Positions 40,693 through 48,235 of a DNA stretch of 64,000 nt are shown here, piece by piece; the stretch's first letter is position 1, and the number at the start of each line of letters is the position of its first letter. Source of the stretch: Roseovarius sp. Its GTDB lineage: Bacteria > Pseudomonadota > Alphaproteobacteria > Rhodobacterales > Rhodobacteraceae. Both the position numbers and the translations under genes were made by a program. The notes under the pieces were generated by a model, which made no database searches, was not told the origin of the DNA, and worked only from the letters and a program-made list of their open reading frames with translations. The stretch lies in NCBI RefSeq assembly GCF_030373445.1, contig NZ_JAUCYU010000013.1, positions 62,001 to 126,000 on the forward strand, given 5' to 3'.

Positions 40693-41058
40693 TCAGCGGT
40701 AGGAGGATTCCGCCGCGCGGCGTGCCCCGGGCGTGCCGCGCGGATGCAGCGCCACCACGTTCTGCCGGCCCGCACCCGTCTTTGGCGGCGCGATCTTGTT
40801 GCGCCGCAGGTTGGCCTTGGCCGTCTTCAGATCCCCGGGCAACGAGGCGAATTCATGCTTCGACACGATGCTGGGATCGACCGCAAGGCGCATGTCGTCC
40901 ACCTCGCGCAGGTCGAACTCGACAAGGTCGCCGGGCACGAAACAGCTCGCCTCCGACAGGTTTTCCTCGTCCTTGTAAAAGGCCAGGTTGCGGTGATCCT
41001 CGCACCAGATGACCGCCCGGTTATGCTTTTTATCACTCCAAAGAACTACGCCGTACAT
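40693..41058 (-). CDS. Hypothetical protein, possible cold-shock/OB-like small domain
   Basis: MYGVVLWSDKKHNRAVIWCEDHRNLAFYKDEENLSEASCFVPGDLVEFDLREVDDMRL...; coding-like, divergent from XRE gene. Confidence 0.6.
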   Translation of the reverse strand: MYGVVLWSDKKHNRAVIWCEDHRNLAFYKDEENLSEASCFVPGDLVEFDLREVDDMRLAVDPSIVSKHEFASLPGDLKTAKANLRRNKIAPPKTGAGRQNVVALHPRGTPGARRAAESSYR

Positions 41059-41167
41059 GGTGACCCCAATCTTCTTCCTCACTCCTGATTTTGAAAGAGT
41101 TTGAATAAAAGTGAATGGGGTGATTGACCCTGAACCGCCGGCAATTTGTGACAAACCGGGGGAAACC

Positions 41168-41185
41168 TGACGCCAAGTCGCGTCA
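41168..41185. promoter_or_regulatory. Inverted repeat TGACGC-CAAGTC-GCGTCA (operator candidate)
   Basis: Perfect 6-bp arms in the divergent promoter region between 41058 and 41285. Confidence 0.5.
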
Positions 41186-41284
41186 CGTTTGACTCTGATT
41201 AGCGTCGATTCTTGTGGAAACGCCCGGGAATCTCCGATAGCGTGATGATATCCCCGCCTTTGCAACTATAAAGCATGTCCTCCC

Positions 41285-42109
41285 TTGACACAACAACGCA
41301 CAGCCGACTCGCGAACACGCGACACTGACCCGGCCGCGCTGAGGGAGGTCTTCGGCGACAACCTGCGCCGCCTCTGCGCCAGCTACCCTTCAGTGTCCGA
41401 GCTCTGCCGCGAGCTCGGCATCAACCGCACCCAGTTCAATCGCTACATGTCCGGCGAAAGCTTCCCCCGCCCCGACGTGCTGCACCGGATCTGCGCCTTC
41501 TTCGGCACCGATGCCCGCATCCTGCTCGAACCGGTCGATTCCCTCGCCCCGAAGCCGAACGACCTGCTCAACCACCCTTTCCTTTCCGAGTTCTTCGGCA
41601 AGCCCACGGTCGACGTCTCCACCGATGTCTTCCCCAGCGGCTTCTACCGCTTCGCCCGCAAGAGCTTCGTCGACGCCTCGCGCTTCGTGCTGGGGCTGGT
41701 GATGATCAAGCGCGGCGACGGCTACACCTTCCTGCGCGGGTTCGAGCCGCGCCAGGGCGTGCGCGAACAGGGTCTCTCGACCGATCCGCACACCCGCGAA
41801 TACCGCGGCATCGTCATGCGCCAGGAAGAGGGGATCATGGCCGTGGTCACCCACCGCGCCTCGCTCTCCTGCTCGTTCAACTTCCTGACGCCGGAAACCT
41901 CCTTCCAGTCGAACCTGTGGGAAGGCTACGCCTCCCGCACGGTACGCGAAAAGGTCTCGGGCAACCGCGCCACCCGGATGGTCTACGAGCACCTGGGCAA
42001 TTCCTCCGCCCGCATCCTGCAGGCCGCCCGCGAAACCGGGGTCGTGCCCATCGACAAGGTGCCGCGCTTCTACCGCCACCTTCTGCGCCCCGACGAGGAT
42101 TTCCGCTAG
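41285..42109 (+). CDS. XRE-family HTH transcriptional regulator with C-terminal effector-type domain
   Basis: LRRLCASYPSVSELCRELGINRTQFNRYMSGESFPRPDVLHRICAFFGTDARILL; TTG start in the track is uncertain. Confidence 0.83.
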   Translation: MTQQRTADSRTRDTDPAALREVFGDNLRRLCASYPSVSELCRELGINRTQFNRYMSGESFPRPDVLHRICAFFGTDARILLEPVDSLAPKPNDLLNHPFLSEFFGKPTVDVSTDVFPSGFYRFARKSFVDASRFVLGLVMIKRGDGYTFLRGFEPRQGVREQGLSTDPHTREYRGIVMRQEEGIMAVVTHRASLSCSFNFLTPETSFQSNLWEGYASRTVREKVSGNRATRMVYEHLGNSSARILQAARETGVVPIDKVPRFYRHLLRPDEDFR

Positions 42110-42218
42110 GCGCATCGCCCCTCAATTTGTCGCCCTGAGATAATCCGGGTCGCTGCCGGTCGGTCGCGACAGGCCCTTTCATGCGTAGCTCTCCCCAGCC
42201 AACGCATGGAGACCCGCG

Positions 42219-43379
42219 ATGACCGCCACCGTGACCGATCTCAGCCACGTCCGCCTGTCCGTCGACAAGGCGCACGGCCTGCCCAACGCGCATTACATCG
42301 ACCCCGAGGTCTATGCCGAGGAACGTCAGGCGCTGCTCTTCTCGCAATGGGCGGGCCTCGCCGTCGCCGCCGACGTGCCCGAACCGGGCGATGCCGTACC
42401 GATGGATTTCCTCGGCATGCCGCTCCTCCTCATCCGCGACAAGGAAGGGGACGTCCGCGTCTTCCAGAACATCTGCCGCCACCGCGGCATGATCCTGGTC
42501 GAGGAGCCCCGCAAGATCGAGGGCGCGATCCGCTGCCCCTACCATTCCTGGTGCTACTCGACCAAGGGCAAGCTGGTCTCGACCCCCCATGTGGGCGGCC
42601 CCGGCCACAACACCCACGAGACCATCAAGCGCGAGGATCTCGGCCTGATCGAGGTGCGCTCCCATATCTGGCGCGACGTGGTCTGGATCAACGTCTCGGG
42701 CGACGCCCCCGCCTTCGAGGACGCCATGCGCGACATCATCGCCCGCTGGTCCGAGTTCGACCTGCCCCTCTACCACGGCGGCCATGACAGCAAGATCACG
42801 CTGGAAGTGAACACCAACTGGAAGCTCGCGGTCGAGAACTACTGCGAAAGCTACCACCTGCCCTGGGTCCACCCCGGGCTCAACAGCTACTCCAAGCTCG
42901 AAGACCACTACAATATCGAGAAACCGGGCGAATTCTCCGGCCAGGGCACCATGGTCTACCGCCAGCTCACCAACGAGAACGGCGAAACCTTCCCCGATTT
43001 CGCCGATGTCGGTTCGAAATGGAATGAACAGGCGGAATACATCGCCGTCTACCCGAACGTGCTTCTTGGCGTCCACCGCGACCACGCCTTCGCCATCATC
43101 CTCGAACCCCGCGGCCACGACCGCACGGTCGAACATATCCACCTCTACTACGCCGTCCCCGACAGCGACGAAGGGCTGCGCATGCGCAACACCCAGCTCT
43201 GGAAGACCGTGTTCGAGGAGGACATCTTCGTCGTCGAGGGCATGCAGAAGGGCCGCCACGCCACCAATTTCGACGGCGGCCGCTTCTCGCCGGTGATGGA
43301 CAGCCCGACCCACTGCTTCCACGACTGGGTCGCCGCCAAGGTCGAAACCCACCGCGGCCAGGCGCAAGCCGCCCAATGA
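42219..43379 (+). CDS. Rieske-type aromatic ring-hydroxylating oxygenase alpha subunit
   Basis: Rieske ligands CRHRG...CPYHSW; NTNWKLAVENYCESYHLPWVHP mononuclear Fe region. Confidence 0.93.
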   Translation: MTATVTDLSHVRLSVDKAHGLPNAHYIDPEVYAEERQALLFSQWAGLAVAADVPEPGDAVPMDFLGMPLLLIRDKEGDVRVFQNICRHRGMILVEEPRKIEGAIRCPYHSWCYSTKGKLVSTPHVGGPGHNTHETIKREDLGLIEVRSHIWRDVVWINVSGDAPAFEDAMRDIIARWSEFDLPLYHGGHDSKITLEVNTNWKLAVENYCESYHLPWVHPGLNSYSKLEDHYNIEKPGEFSGQGTMVYRQLTNENGETFPDFADVGSKWNEQAEYIAVYPNVLLGVHRDHAFAIILEPRGHDRTVEHIHLYYAVPDSDEGLRMRNTQLWKTVFEEDIFVVEGMQKGRHATNFDGGRFSPVMDSPTHCFHDWVAAKVETHRGQAQAAQ

Positions 43380-43621
43380 CCGCCCTGCCGGATCAGGGCA
43401 TCGGCATGGTCGACAGCCTCGACGCGCAGCTCCTCGCCGCGCATGACGGCGACGACCGCTTCGCCCTGATCCGGCTCTACACCCAGGCCGCCGACATCAC
43501 CAACGACATCGACGCGGCCTGCTTCTTCCTCACCTACGCCTATATCTTCGCGCTCGAGGCCGGCGCCGCCGAGGCCGCCACCCTCCACGCCCGCCTCAAG
43601 GCCCACGGACGCGAGGAATAG
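43376..43621 (+). CDS. Small protein of unknown function (81 aa) coupled to the Rieske gene
   Basis: ATGA overlap; MTALPDQGIGMVDSLDAQLLAAHDGDDRFALIRLYTQAADITNDIDAACFFLTYAYIFALEAG. Confidence 0.72.
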   Translation: MTALPDQGIGMVDSLDAQLLAAHDGDDRFALIRLYTQAADITNDIDAACFFLTYAYIFALEAGAAEAATLHARLKAHGREE

Positions 43622-43691
43622 CCGCTTCCTCCCCTTGGCCGTACGACTTCCGCCGCGAGGCAGCCTGTAAAGGCTGACAAGCACGCCCCGC

Positions 43692-43991
43692 TCACTCCGC
43701 CAGGAACGCCTGCCAGTTCGCCCGCGCATGCACCACCCGCACCACGTCCAGCACGGCCTCATCGCTCTGGAAGATGACGAGATGCGCGCGATAGGGATGC
43801 ACCCGCACCGGCGGCACGAATTCCTCCCTCAACCGCGCCGTTTCCGGAAACTCCGCCAACAGCCGCAACGTCCGCTCCAACCCGGTCAGGTAGGCCACCG
43901 CCTGCCCCTCCGACCACGTCTCGACCGTGTATCGCCAGATATCGTCCAGGTCCGCCTCGGCCCTCGGGCGCCACAGAACCTCCCGGCTCAC
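43692..43991 (-). CDS. parE: Type II toxin, RelE/ParE family
   Basis: WRPRAEADLDDIWRYTVETWSEGQAVAYLTGLERTLRLLAEFPETARLREEFVPPVRVHPYRAHLVIF. Confidence 0.9.
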   Translation of the reverse strand: MSREVLWRPRAEADLDDIWRYTVETWSEGQAVAYLTGLERTLRLLAEFPETARLREEFVPPVRVHPYRAHLVIFQSDEAVLDVVRVVHARANWQAFLAE

Positions 43992-44230
43992 CCGCCCTGC
44001 CCGCGCGTCTTCCTTTCGATGAACCCGGCCATGTCGACCGCTCTCGGCTCTCCGCTCCGAAGCCCCTCGTCGATCAGCCCCTGCAACTCGCCGATCGCCT
44101 GCTGCCGCTCCAGGTCCTTGCGGATCAGGTCACGCACGTAATCGCTCACATTACTGTACTGCCCGCCTTTGGCGCGCGCCTCGACAGAGGATTTCATATG
44201 GTCGGGAAGCGATATGTTCATCGTGGCCAT
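43988..44230 (-). CDS. parD: Type II antitoxin, ParD family (RHH)
   Basis: MATMNISLPDHMKSSVEARAKGGQYSNVSDYVRDLIRKDLERQ; 4-nt overlap with toxin. Confidence 0.92.
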   Translation of the reverse strand: MATMNISLPDHMKSSVEARAKGGQYSNVSDYVRDLIRKDLERQQAIGELQGLIDEGLRSGEPRAVDMAGFIERKTRGQGG

Positions 44231-44345
44231 GGCTGATATCTTGTCACCTTGGCAATCTTTGTCAACTCTCCTCCCCCATCCCTGCAAAACCGGTCTGCAT
44301 AAATCAATCTTGCATTACCCCCTTCCCCTCCGTTAATTAAACACA

Positions 44346-44363
44346 CGTTCAATTAGACGAACG
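44346..44363. promoter_or_regulatory. Inverted repeat CGTTC-AATTAGAC-GAACG before the valine catabolic operon
   Basis: Perfect 5-bp arms, 24 bp before the acyl-CoA dehydrogenase ATG. Confidence 0.4.
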
Positions 44364-44387
44364 CCAGGAGGAGGAGGAGGCACCCCC

Positions 44388-45530
44388 ATGGATTTCGCCC
44401 TGAATGAAGAACAGACGGCCATCTTCGACATGGCCCACGCTTTCGGGCAGGAACAGATCGCCCCGCACGCCCGCGACTGGGAGAAAGAAGGCACCATCCC
44501 GAAAGAGCTCTGGCCCCAGGTCGGCGAACTGGGCTTCGGCGGCCTCTACGTCTCGGAAGAAGCGGGCGGCGCCGGCCTCTCGCGCCTCGACGCCACCCTC
44601 GTCTTCGAAGCGCTCTCCATGGCCTGCCCCTCCGTCGCGGCCTTCCTGTCGATCCACAACATGTGCGCCAAGATGATCGACAAGTTCGCCTCCGACGACA
44701 TGAAGGCGCGCGTCCTGCCCAAGGTCATCTCGCTCGAAACCGTCCTCTCCTACTGCCTCACCGAACCCGGCTCCGGCTCCGACGCGGCCGCCCTCAAGAC
44801 CCGCGCCGAGAAAACCAACGAGGGCTACACCCTCAACGGCACCAAGGCGTTCATCTCCGGCGGCGGCTATTCCGACGCCTATGTCGTGATGGTCCGCACC
44901 GGCGACAACACCCCCAAGGGCATCTCCACCGTCTATGTCGAGGACGGCACCCCCGGCCTCTCCTTCGGCGGGCTCGAGGACAAGATGGGCTGGCGCTCGC
45001 AACCCACCCGCCAGGTCCAGTTCGACGATTGCAAGATCACTGCCGACAACCTCGTCGGCGACGAGGGGCGCGGCTTCACCTACGCCATGGCGGGCCTCGA
45101 CGGCGGCCGCCTCAACATCTCGGCCTGCTCGCTAGGCGCGGCCCAGACCGCCATGAACCTCACCCGCGACTACATGGCCGAGCGCAAGGCCTTCGGCCAG
45201 TCCATCGACCAGTTCCAGGCCCTCCAGTTCCGCCTCGCCGAGATGGAGATCGAGCTTCAGGCCGCCCGCACCTTCCTGCGGCAAGCGGCGTGGAAGCTCG
45301 ACACCGAGGCCCCCGACGCCACCAAGTTCTGCGCCATGGCCAAGAAATTCGTGACCGAAGCGGGCTCGAAGATCTGCAACGACTGCCTCCAGCTCCACGG
45401 CGGCTACGGCTACCTCGCCGATTACGGCATCGAAAAACTCGTGCGTGACCTGCGCGTTCATGAAATCCTCGAAGGCACCAATGAAATCATGCGCCTCATC
45501 GTGGCGCGGCACATGCTGGCGGAGAAATGA
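44388..45530 (+). CDS. Acyl-CoA dehydrogenase (isobutyryl-CoA dehydrogenase-like)
   Basis: ACAD motifs CLTEPGSGSDAAALKT, RKAFGQSIDQFQALQFRLAEM, LHGGYGYLADYGIEKLVRDLRVHEILEGTNEIMR; context with mmsB. Confidence 0.93.
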   Translation: MDFALNEEQTAIFDMAHAFGQEQIAPHARDWEKEGTIPKELWPQVGELGFGGLYVSEEAGGAGLSRLDATLVFEALSMACPSVAAFLSIHNMCAKMIDKFASDDMKARVLPKVISLETVLSYCLTEPGSGSDAAALKTRAEKTNEGYTLNGTKAFISGGGYSDAYVVMVRTGDNTPKGISTVYVEDGTPGLSFGGLEDKMGWRSQPTRQVQFDDCKITADNLVGDEGRGFTYAMAGLDGGRLNISACSLGAAQTAMNLTRDYMAERKAFGQSIDQFQALQFRLAEMEIELQAARTFLRQAAWKLDTEAPDATKFCAMAKKFVTEAGSKICNDCLQLHGGYGYLADYGIEKLVRDLRVHEILEGTNEIMRLIVARHMLAEK

Positions 45531-46570
45531 CAGACATATCGATCCGGAAAGACGGCAAGGCGGGCCGCATCACCCTCACCCGCCCCAAGGCGCTCAACGC
45601 CATGACCTACGAGATGTGCATCGCCATCGAGGACGCGGTCGATGCCTGGGCCGATGACGACACGGTCGAACTGATCATCATCGACGCCGAGGGCGACAAG
45701 GCCTTCTGCGCCGGCGGCGACATCGCCGCGCTCTACGAGACCGGCACCAAGGGCGATTACGAATACGCCCGCCGCTTCTGGCGCGATGAGTACCGGCTCA
45801 ACGCCAAGATTTCCGAGTATCCCAAACCCTACGTCGCCTTCATGCAGGGCTTCGTCATGGGCGGCGGCGTTGGCATCTCCTGCCACGGCCACCCCCGCAT
45901 CGTCTGCGAATCCAGCCAGATCGCCATGCCCGAATGCGGTATCGGCCTCGTGCCTGACGTGGGCGGCACCTACCTGCTGGCCAGGGCGCCGGGTCGCCTG
46001 GGCGAATATCTCGGCACCACCGGCACCCGGATGAACGCCGGCGACGCCATCCATGCGGGCTTCGCCGACCACTTCATCCCGCAGGAGAAATGGGCCGACC
46101 TCATCGCGCAACTCTCCGAAACCGGCGACCTCTTCCTCATCGATCAGGTCAGTGCGACCCCGCCCGAAGGCACGGTCAGCGCGCAGGCCGCCGAGATCGA
46201 CACCCACTTCAGCGGCGATACCCTGTCCGATATCGTGGCCTCCCTCAAATCCTCCGACAGCGAGTTCGCCGCCGCCACGCTCAAGGCCCTCTCCCGCGGC
46301 TCGCCGCTCTCGATGGCCTGCACCGTCGAGATGCTGCACCGTCTCGAAGGGCCCGGCACCGATATCCGGCAGGCGCTCGACCTCGAATACCGTTTCACCC
46401 ACCGCGCCATGGAACATGGCGATTTCCTCGAAGGCATCCGCGCCGCGGTGATCGACAAGGACCGCTCTCCCAAGTGGCAGCACGATCTCGACGCCCCGCC
46501 CCAAGAGGCGGCCGACGCGATGCTGACGCCCCTCGGGGCCGACGCCCTGACATTCCAAAAGGAAGGATAA
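45527..46570 (+). CDS. Enoyl-CoA hydratase/isomerase family, 3-hydroxyisobutyryl-CoA hydrolase-like
   Basis: AFCAGGDIAALYETG, MGGGVGISCHGHPRIVCESSQIAMPECGIGLVPDVGGTYLLARAPG; ATGA overlap. Confidence 0.92.
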   Translation: MTDISIRKDGKAGRITLTRPKALNAMTYEMCIAIEDAVDAWADDDTVELIIIDAEGDKAFCAGGDIAALYETGTKGDYEYARRFWRDEYRLNAKISEYPKPYVAFMQGFVMGGGVGISCHGHPRIVCESSQIAMPECGIGLVPDVGGTYLLARAPGRLGEYLGTTGTRMNAGDAIHAGFADHFIPQEKWADLIAQLSETGDLFLIDQVSATPPEGTVSAQAAEIDTHFSGDTLSDIVASLKSSDSEFAAATLKALSRGSPLSMACTVEMLHRLEGPGTDIRQALDLEYRFTHRAMEHGDFLEGIRAAVIDKDRSPKWQHDLDAPPQEAADAMLTPLGADALTFQKEG

Positions 46571-46574
46571 CGCC

Positions 46575-47447
46575 ATGAAGATCGGATTCATCGGACTTGG
46601 AAACATGGGCGGGCCGATGGCCGCCAACCTCTCCAAGGCCGGCCATGACGTGACCGGCTTCGACACCGCTGATGTCAGCATCGAGGGCGTCACCACCGTC
46701 GCCTCCGCCGCCGAGGCCGCCAAGGGGGCCGACGTGGTCATCACCATGCTGCCCAACGGCAAGATCCTCCGCGCCGTCGCCGAGGAAATCCACCCGGCGA
46801 TGGACAAGGGCGCCGTGCATCTCGACTGTTCCACCGTCGATGTCGACAGCGCCCGCGCCGTGGCCGAAGCCGCGCAGGCCGCCGGCCTCTCCGCGCTCGA
46901 CGCGCCGGTCTCGGGCGGCGTCGGCGGCGCCACGAACGGCACGCTGACCTTCATGGTCGGCGGCGACGAGGCGGGCTTCAACATCGCCAAGGAACTCTTT
47001 GACATCATGGGCCAAAAGGCCGTTCACTGCGGTCCCTCCGGCAACGGCCAGGCTGCCAAGATCTGCAACAACATGATCCTCGGCGCCACCATGATCGTCA
47101 CCTGCGAGGCCTTCGCGCTGGCCGACAAGCTGGGCCTCGACCGGCAGGCCATGTTCGACGTGGTCTCCACCTCCTCCGGCTACTCGTGGTCGATGAACGC
47201 CTACTGCCCCGCCCCGGGCGTCGGCCCGCAATCGCCCTCAGACAACGACTACAAGCCGGGCTTCGCCGCCGACCTGATGCTCAAGGACCTGCGCCTTGCC
47301 ATGCAGGCGGCCGAAACCGCCGATGCCGACACCACGCTCGGCAAGGCGGCGATGAAGCTCTACGAACAGTTCGTCGAGAAGGAAGACGGCGCCGGCAAGG
47401 ACTTCTCCGCCATGCTCCCCCGCCTCGAGAAGCGCGGCCACAGCTAA
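46575..47447 (+). CDS. mmsB: 3-hydroxyisobutyrate dehydrogenase
   Basis: MKIGFIGLGNMGGPMAANLSKAGHDVTGFD, DAPVSGGVGGATNGTLTFMVGG, GNGQAAKICNNMILG. Confidence 0.94.
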   Translation: MKIGFIGLGNMGGPMAANLSKAGHDVTGFDTADVSIEGVTTVASAAEAAKGADVVITMLPNGKILRAVAEEIHPAMDKGAVHLDCSTVDVDSARAVAEAAQAAGLSALDAPVSGGVGGATNGTLTFMVGGDEAGFNIAKELFDIMGQKAVHCGPSGNGQAAKICNNMILGATMIVTCEAFALADKLGLDRQAMFDVVSTSSGYSWSMNAYCPAPGVGPQSPSDNDYKPGFAADLMLKDLRLAMQAAETADADTTLGKAAMKLYEQFVEKEDGAGKDFSAMLPRLEKRGHS

Positions 47448-47462
47448 GGCGGTTTGATCTGC

Positions 47463-47488
47463 ATCATATTCATATTTGAAAATATGAT
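47463..47488. promoter_or_regulatory. AT-rich inverted repeat ATCATATT-N10-AATATGAT (operator candidate)
   Basis: Perfect 8-bp arms with nested CATATTT-GA-AAATATG, 37 bp before the DUF2892 ATG. Confidence 0.5.
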
Positions 47489-47524
47489 TAAGGCTGGTCC
47501 CGTCTTTCACGAAAGGGACCAGCC

Positions 47525-47722
47525 ATGTTCAAACAAAACATCGGCAATATCGAACGTATCCTCCGCGTCCTCGTCGGCGCGGCCCTGATCCTCGGCTATT
47601 TCCTCGGCGACGGCGCCTATAGCTGGCTCTACCTGCTGGGCATCATTCCGCTCGCCACGGGCGTGATCGGCTATTGTCCGCCTTACGCCTGGCTCGGCAT
47701 CAATACCTGCAAGCGCAGCTGA
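47525..47722 (+). CDS. DUF2892 family inner membrane protein
   Basis: MFKQNIGNIERILRVLVGAALILGYFLGD...GIIPLATGVIGYCPPYAWLGINTCKRS. Confidence 0.88.
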   Translation: MFKQNIGNIERILRVLVGAALILGYFLGDGAYSWLYLLGIIPLATGVIGYCPPYAWLGINTCKRS

Positions 47723-47821
47723 GGCAGCAATCCGCGCACCCGCCCCGGCCCGCCTTGCGACGTGGCCGGGCGGCCCCATCTTGAGTGGTCCATGCCAAAG
47801 CCACGCCAAGGAGGCCACCAC

Positions 47822-48142
47822 ATGCGCAGGATACTCATCACCACCGCCATCGCCGCGGCCACACTGACGGCCCCGCTCACCGCCCATGCCGGCGCCGCAG
47901 GCTGCCCGCCGGGTCTGGCCAAGAAACAGAACGGCTGTCTGCCTCCGGGTCAGGCCAAGAAGATCTACAACAACGATCAGCGCAGATACCTCCGGAATGG
48001 CATCCTCGTCGAGTATCCGCAGCGCTACGGGCTGAACCCGGCCTACACCTATTACCGCTCCGGCGGGAACGTCTACCGGGTCGACCGCGACACCCGCGAG
48101 GTGCTCGACCTGATCGGCGCGGTCAGCCGGATCCTGAACTGA
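47822..48142 (+). CDS. Exported small protein, RcnB-like
   Basis: Signal peptide MRRILITTAIAAATLTAPLTAHAGA; CPPGLAKKQNGCLPPGQAKK duplicated motif. Confidence 0.68.
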   Translation: MRRILITTAIAAATLTAPLTAHAGAAGCPPGLAKKQNGCLPPGQAKKIYNNDQRRYLRNGILVEYPQRYGLNPAYTYYRSGGNVYRVDRDTREVLDLIGAVSRILN

Positions 48143-48179
48143 TCCGTCGCAGGTTTGCCGGGTGGCGGACACCGCCACC

Positions 48180-48222
48180 CGCACCGACGTAATACCGACA
48201 AAATACCGACGTGATACCGACG
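48180..48222. repeat. Short tandem repeat, about four 11-bp units (AATACCGACGT)
   Basis: GCACCGACGT AATACCGACAA AATACCGACGT GATACCGACGT. Confidence 0.75.
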
Positions 48223-48235
48223 TTGAAAACCGGCC

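Noticed and set aside
48180-48222. CRISPR-like array
   Set aside because: Units are 11 bp and contiguous, with no spacers and no cas genes in the window.
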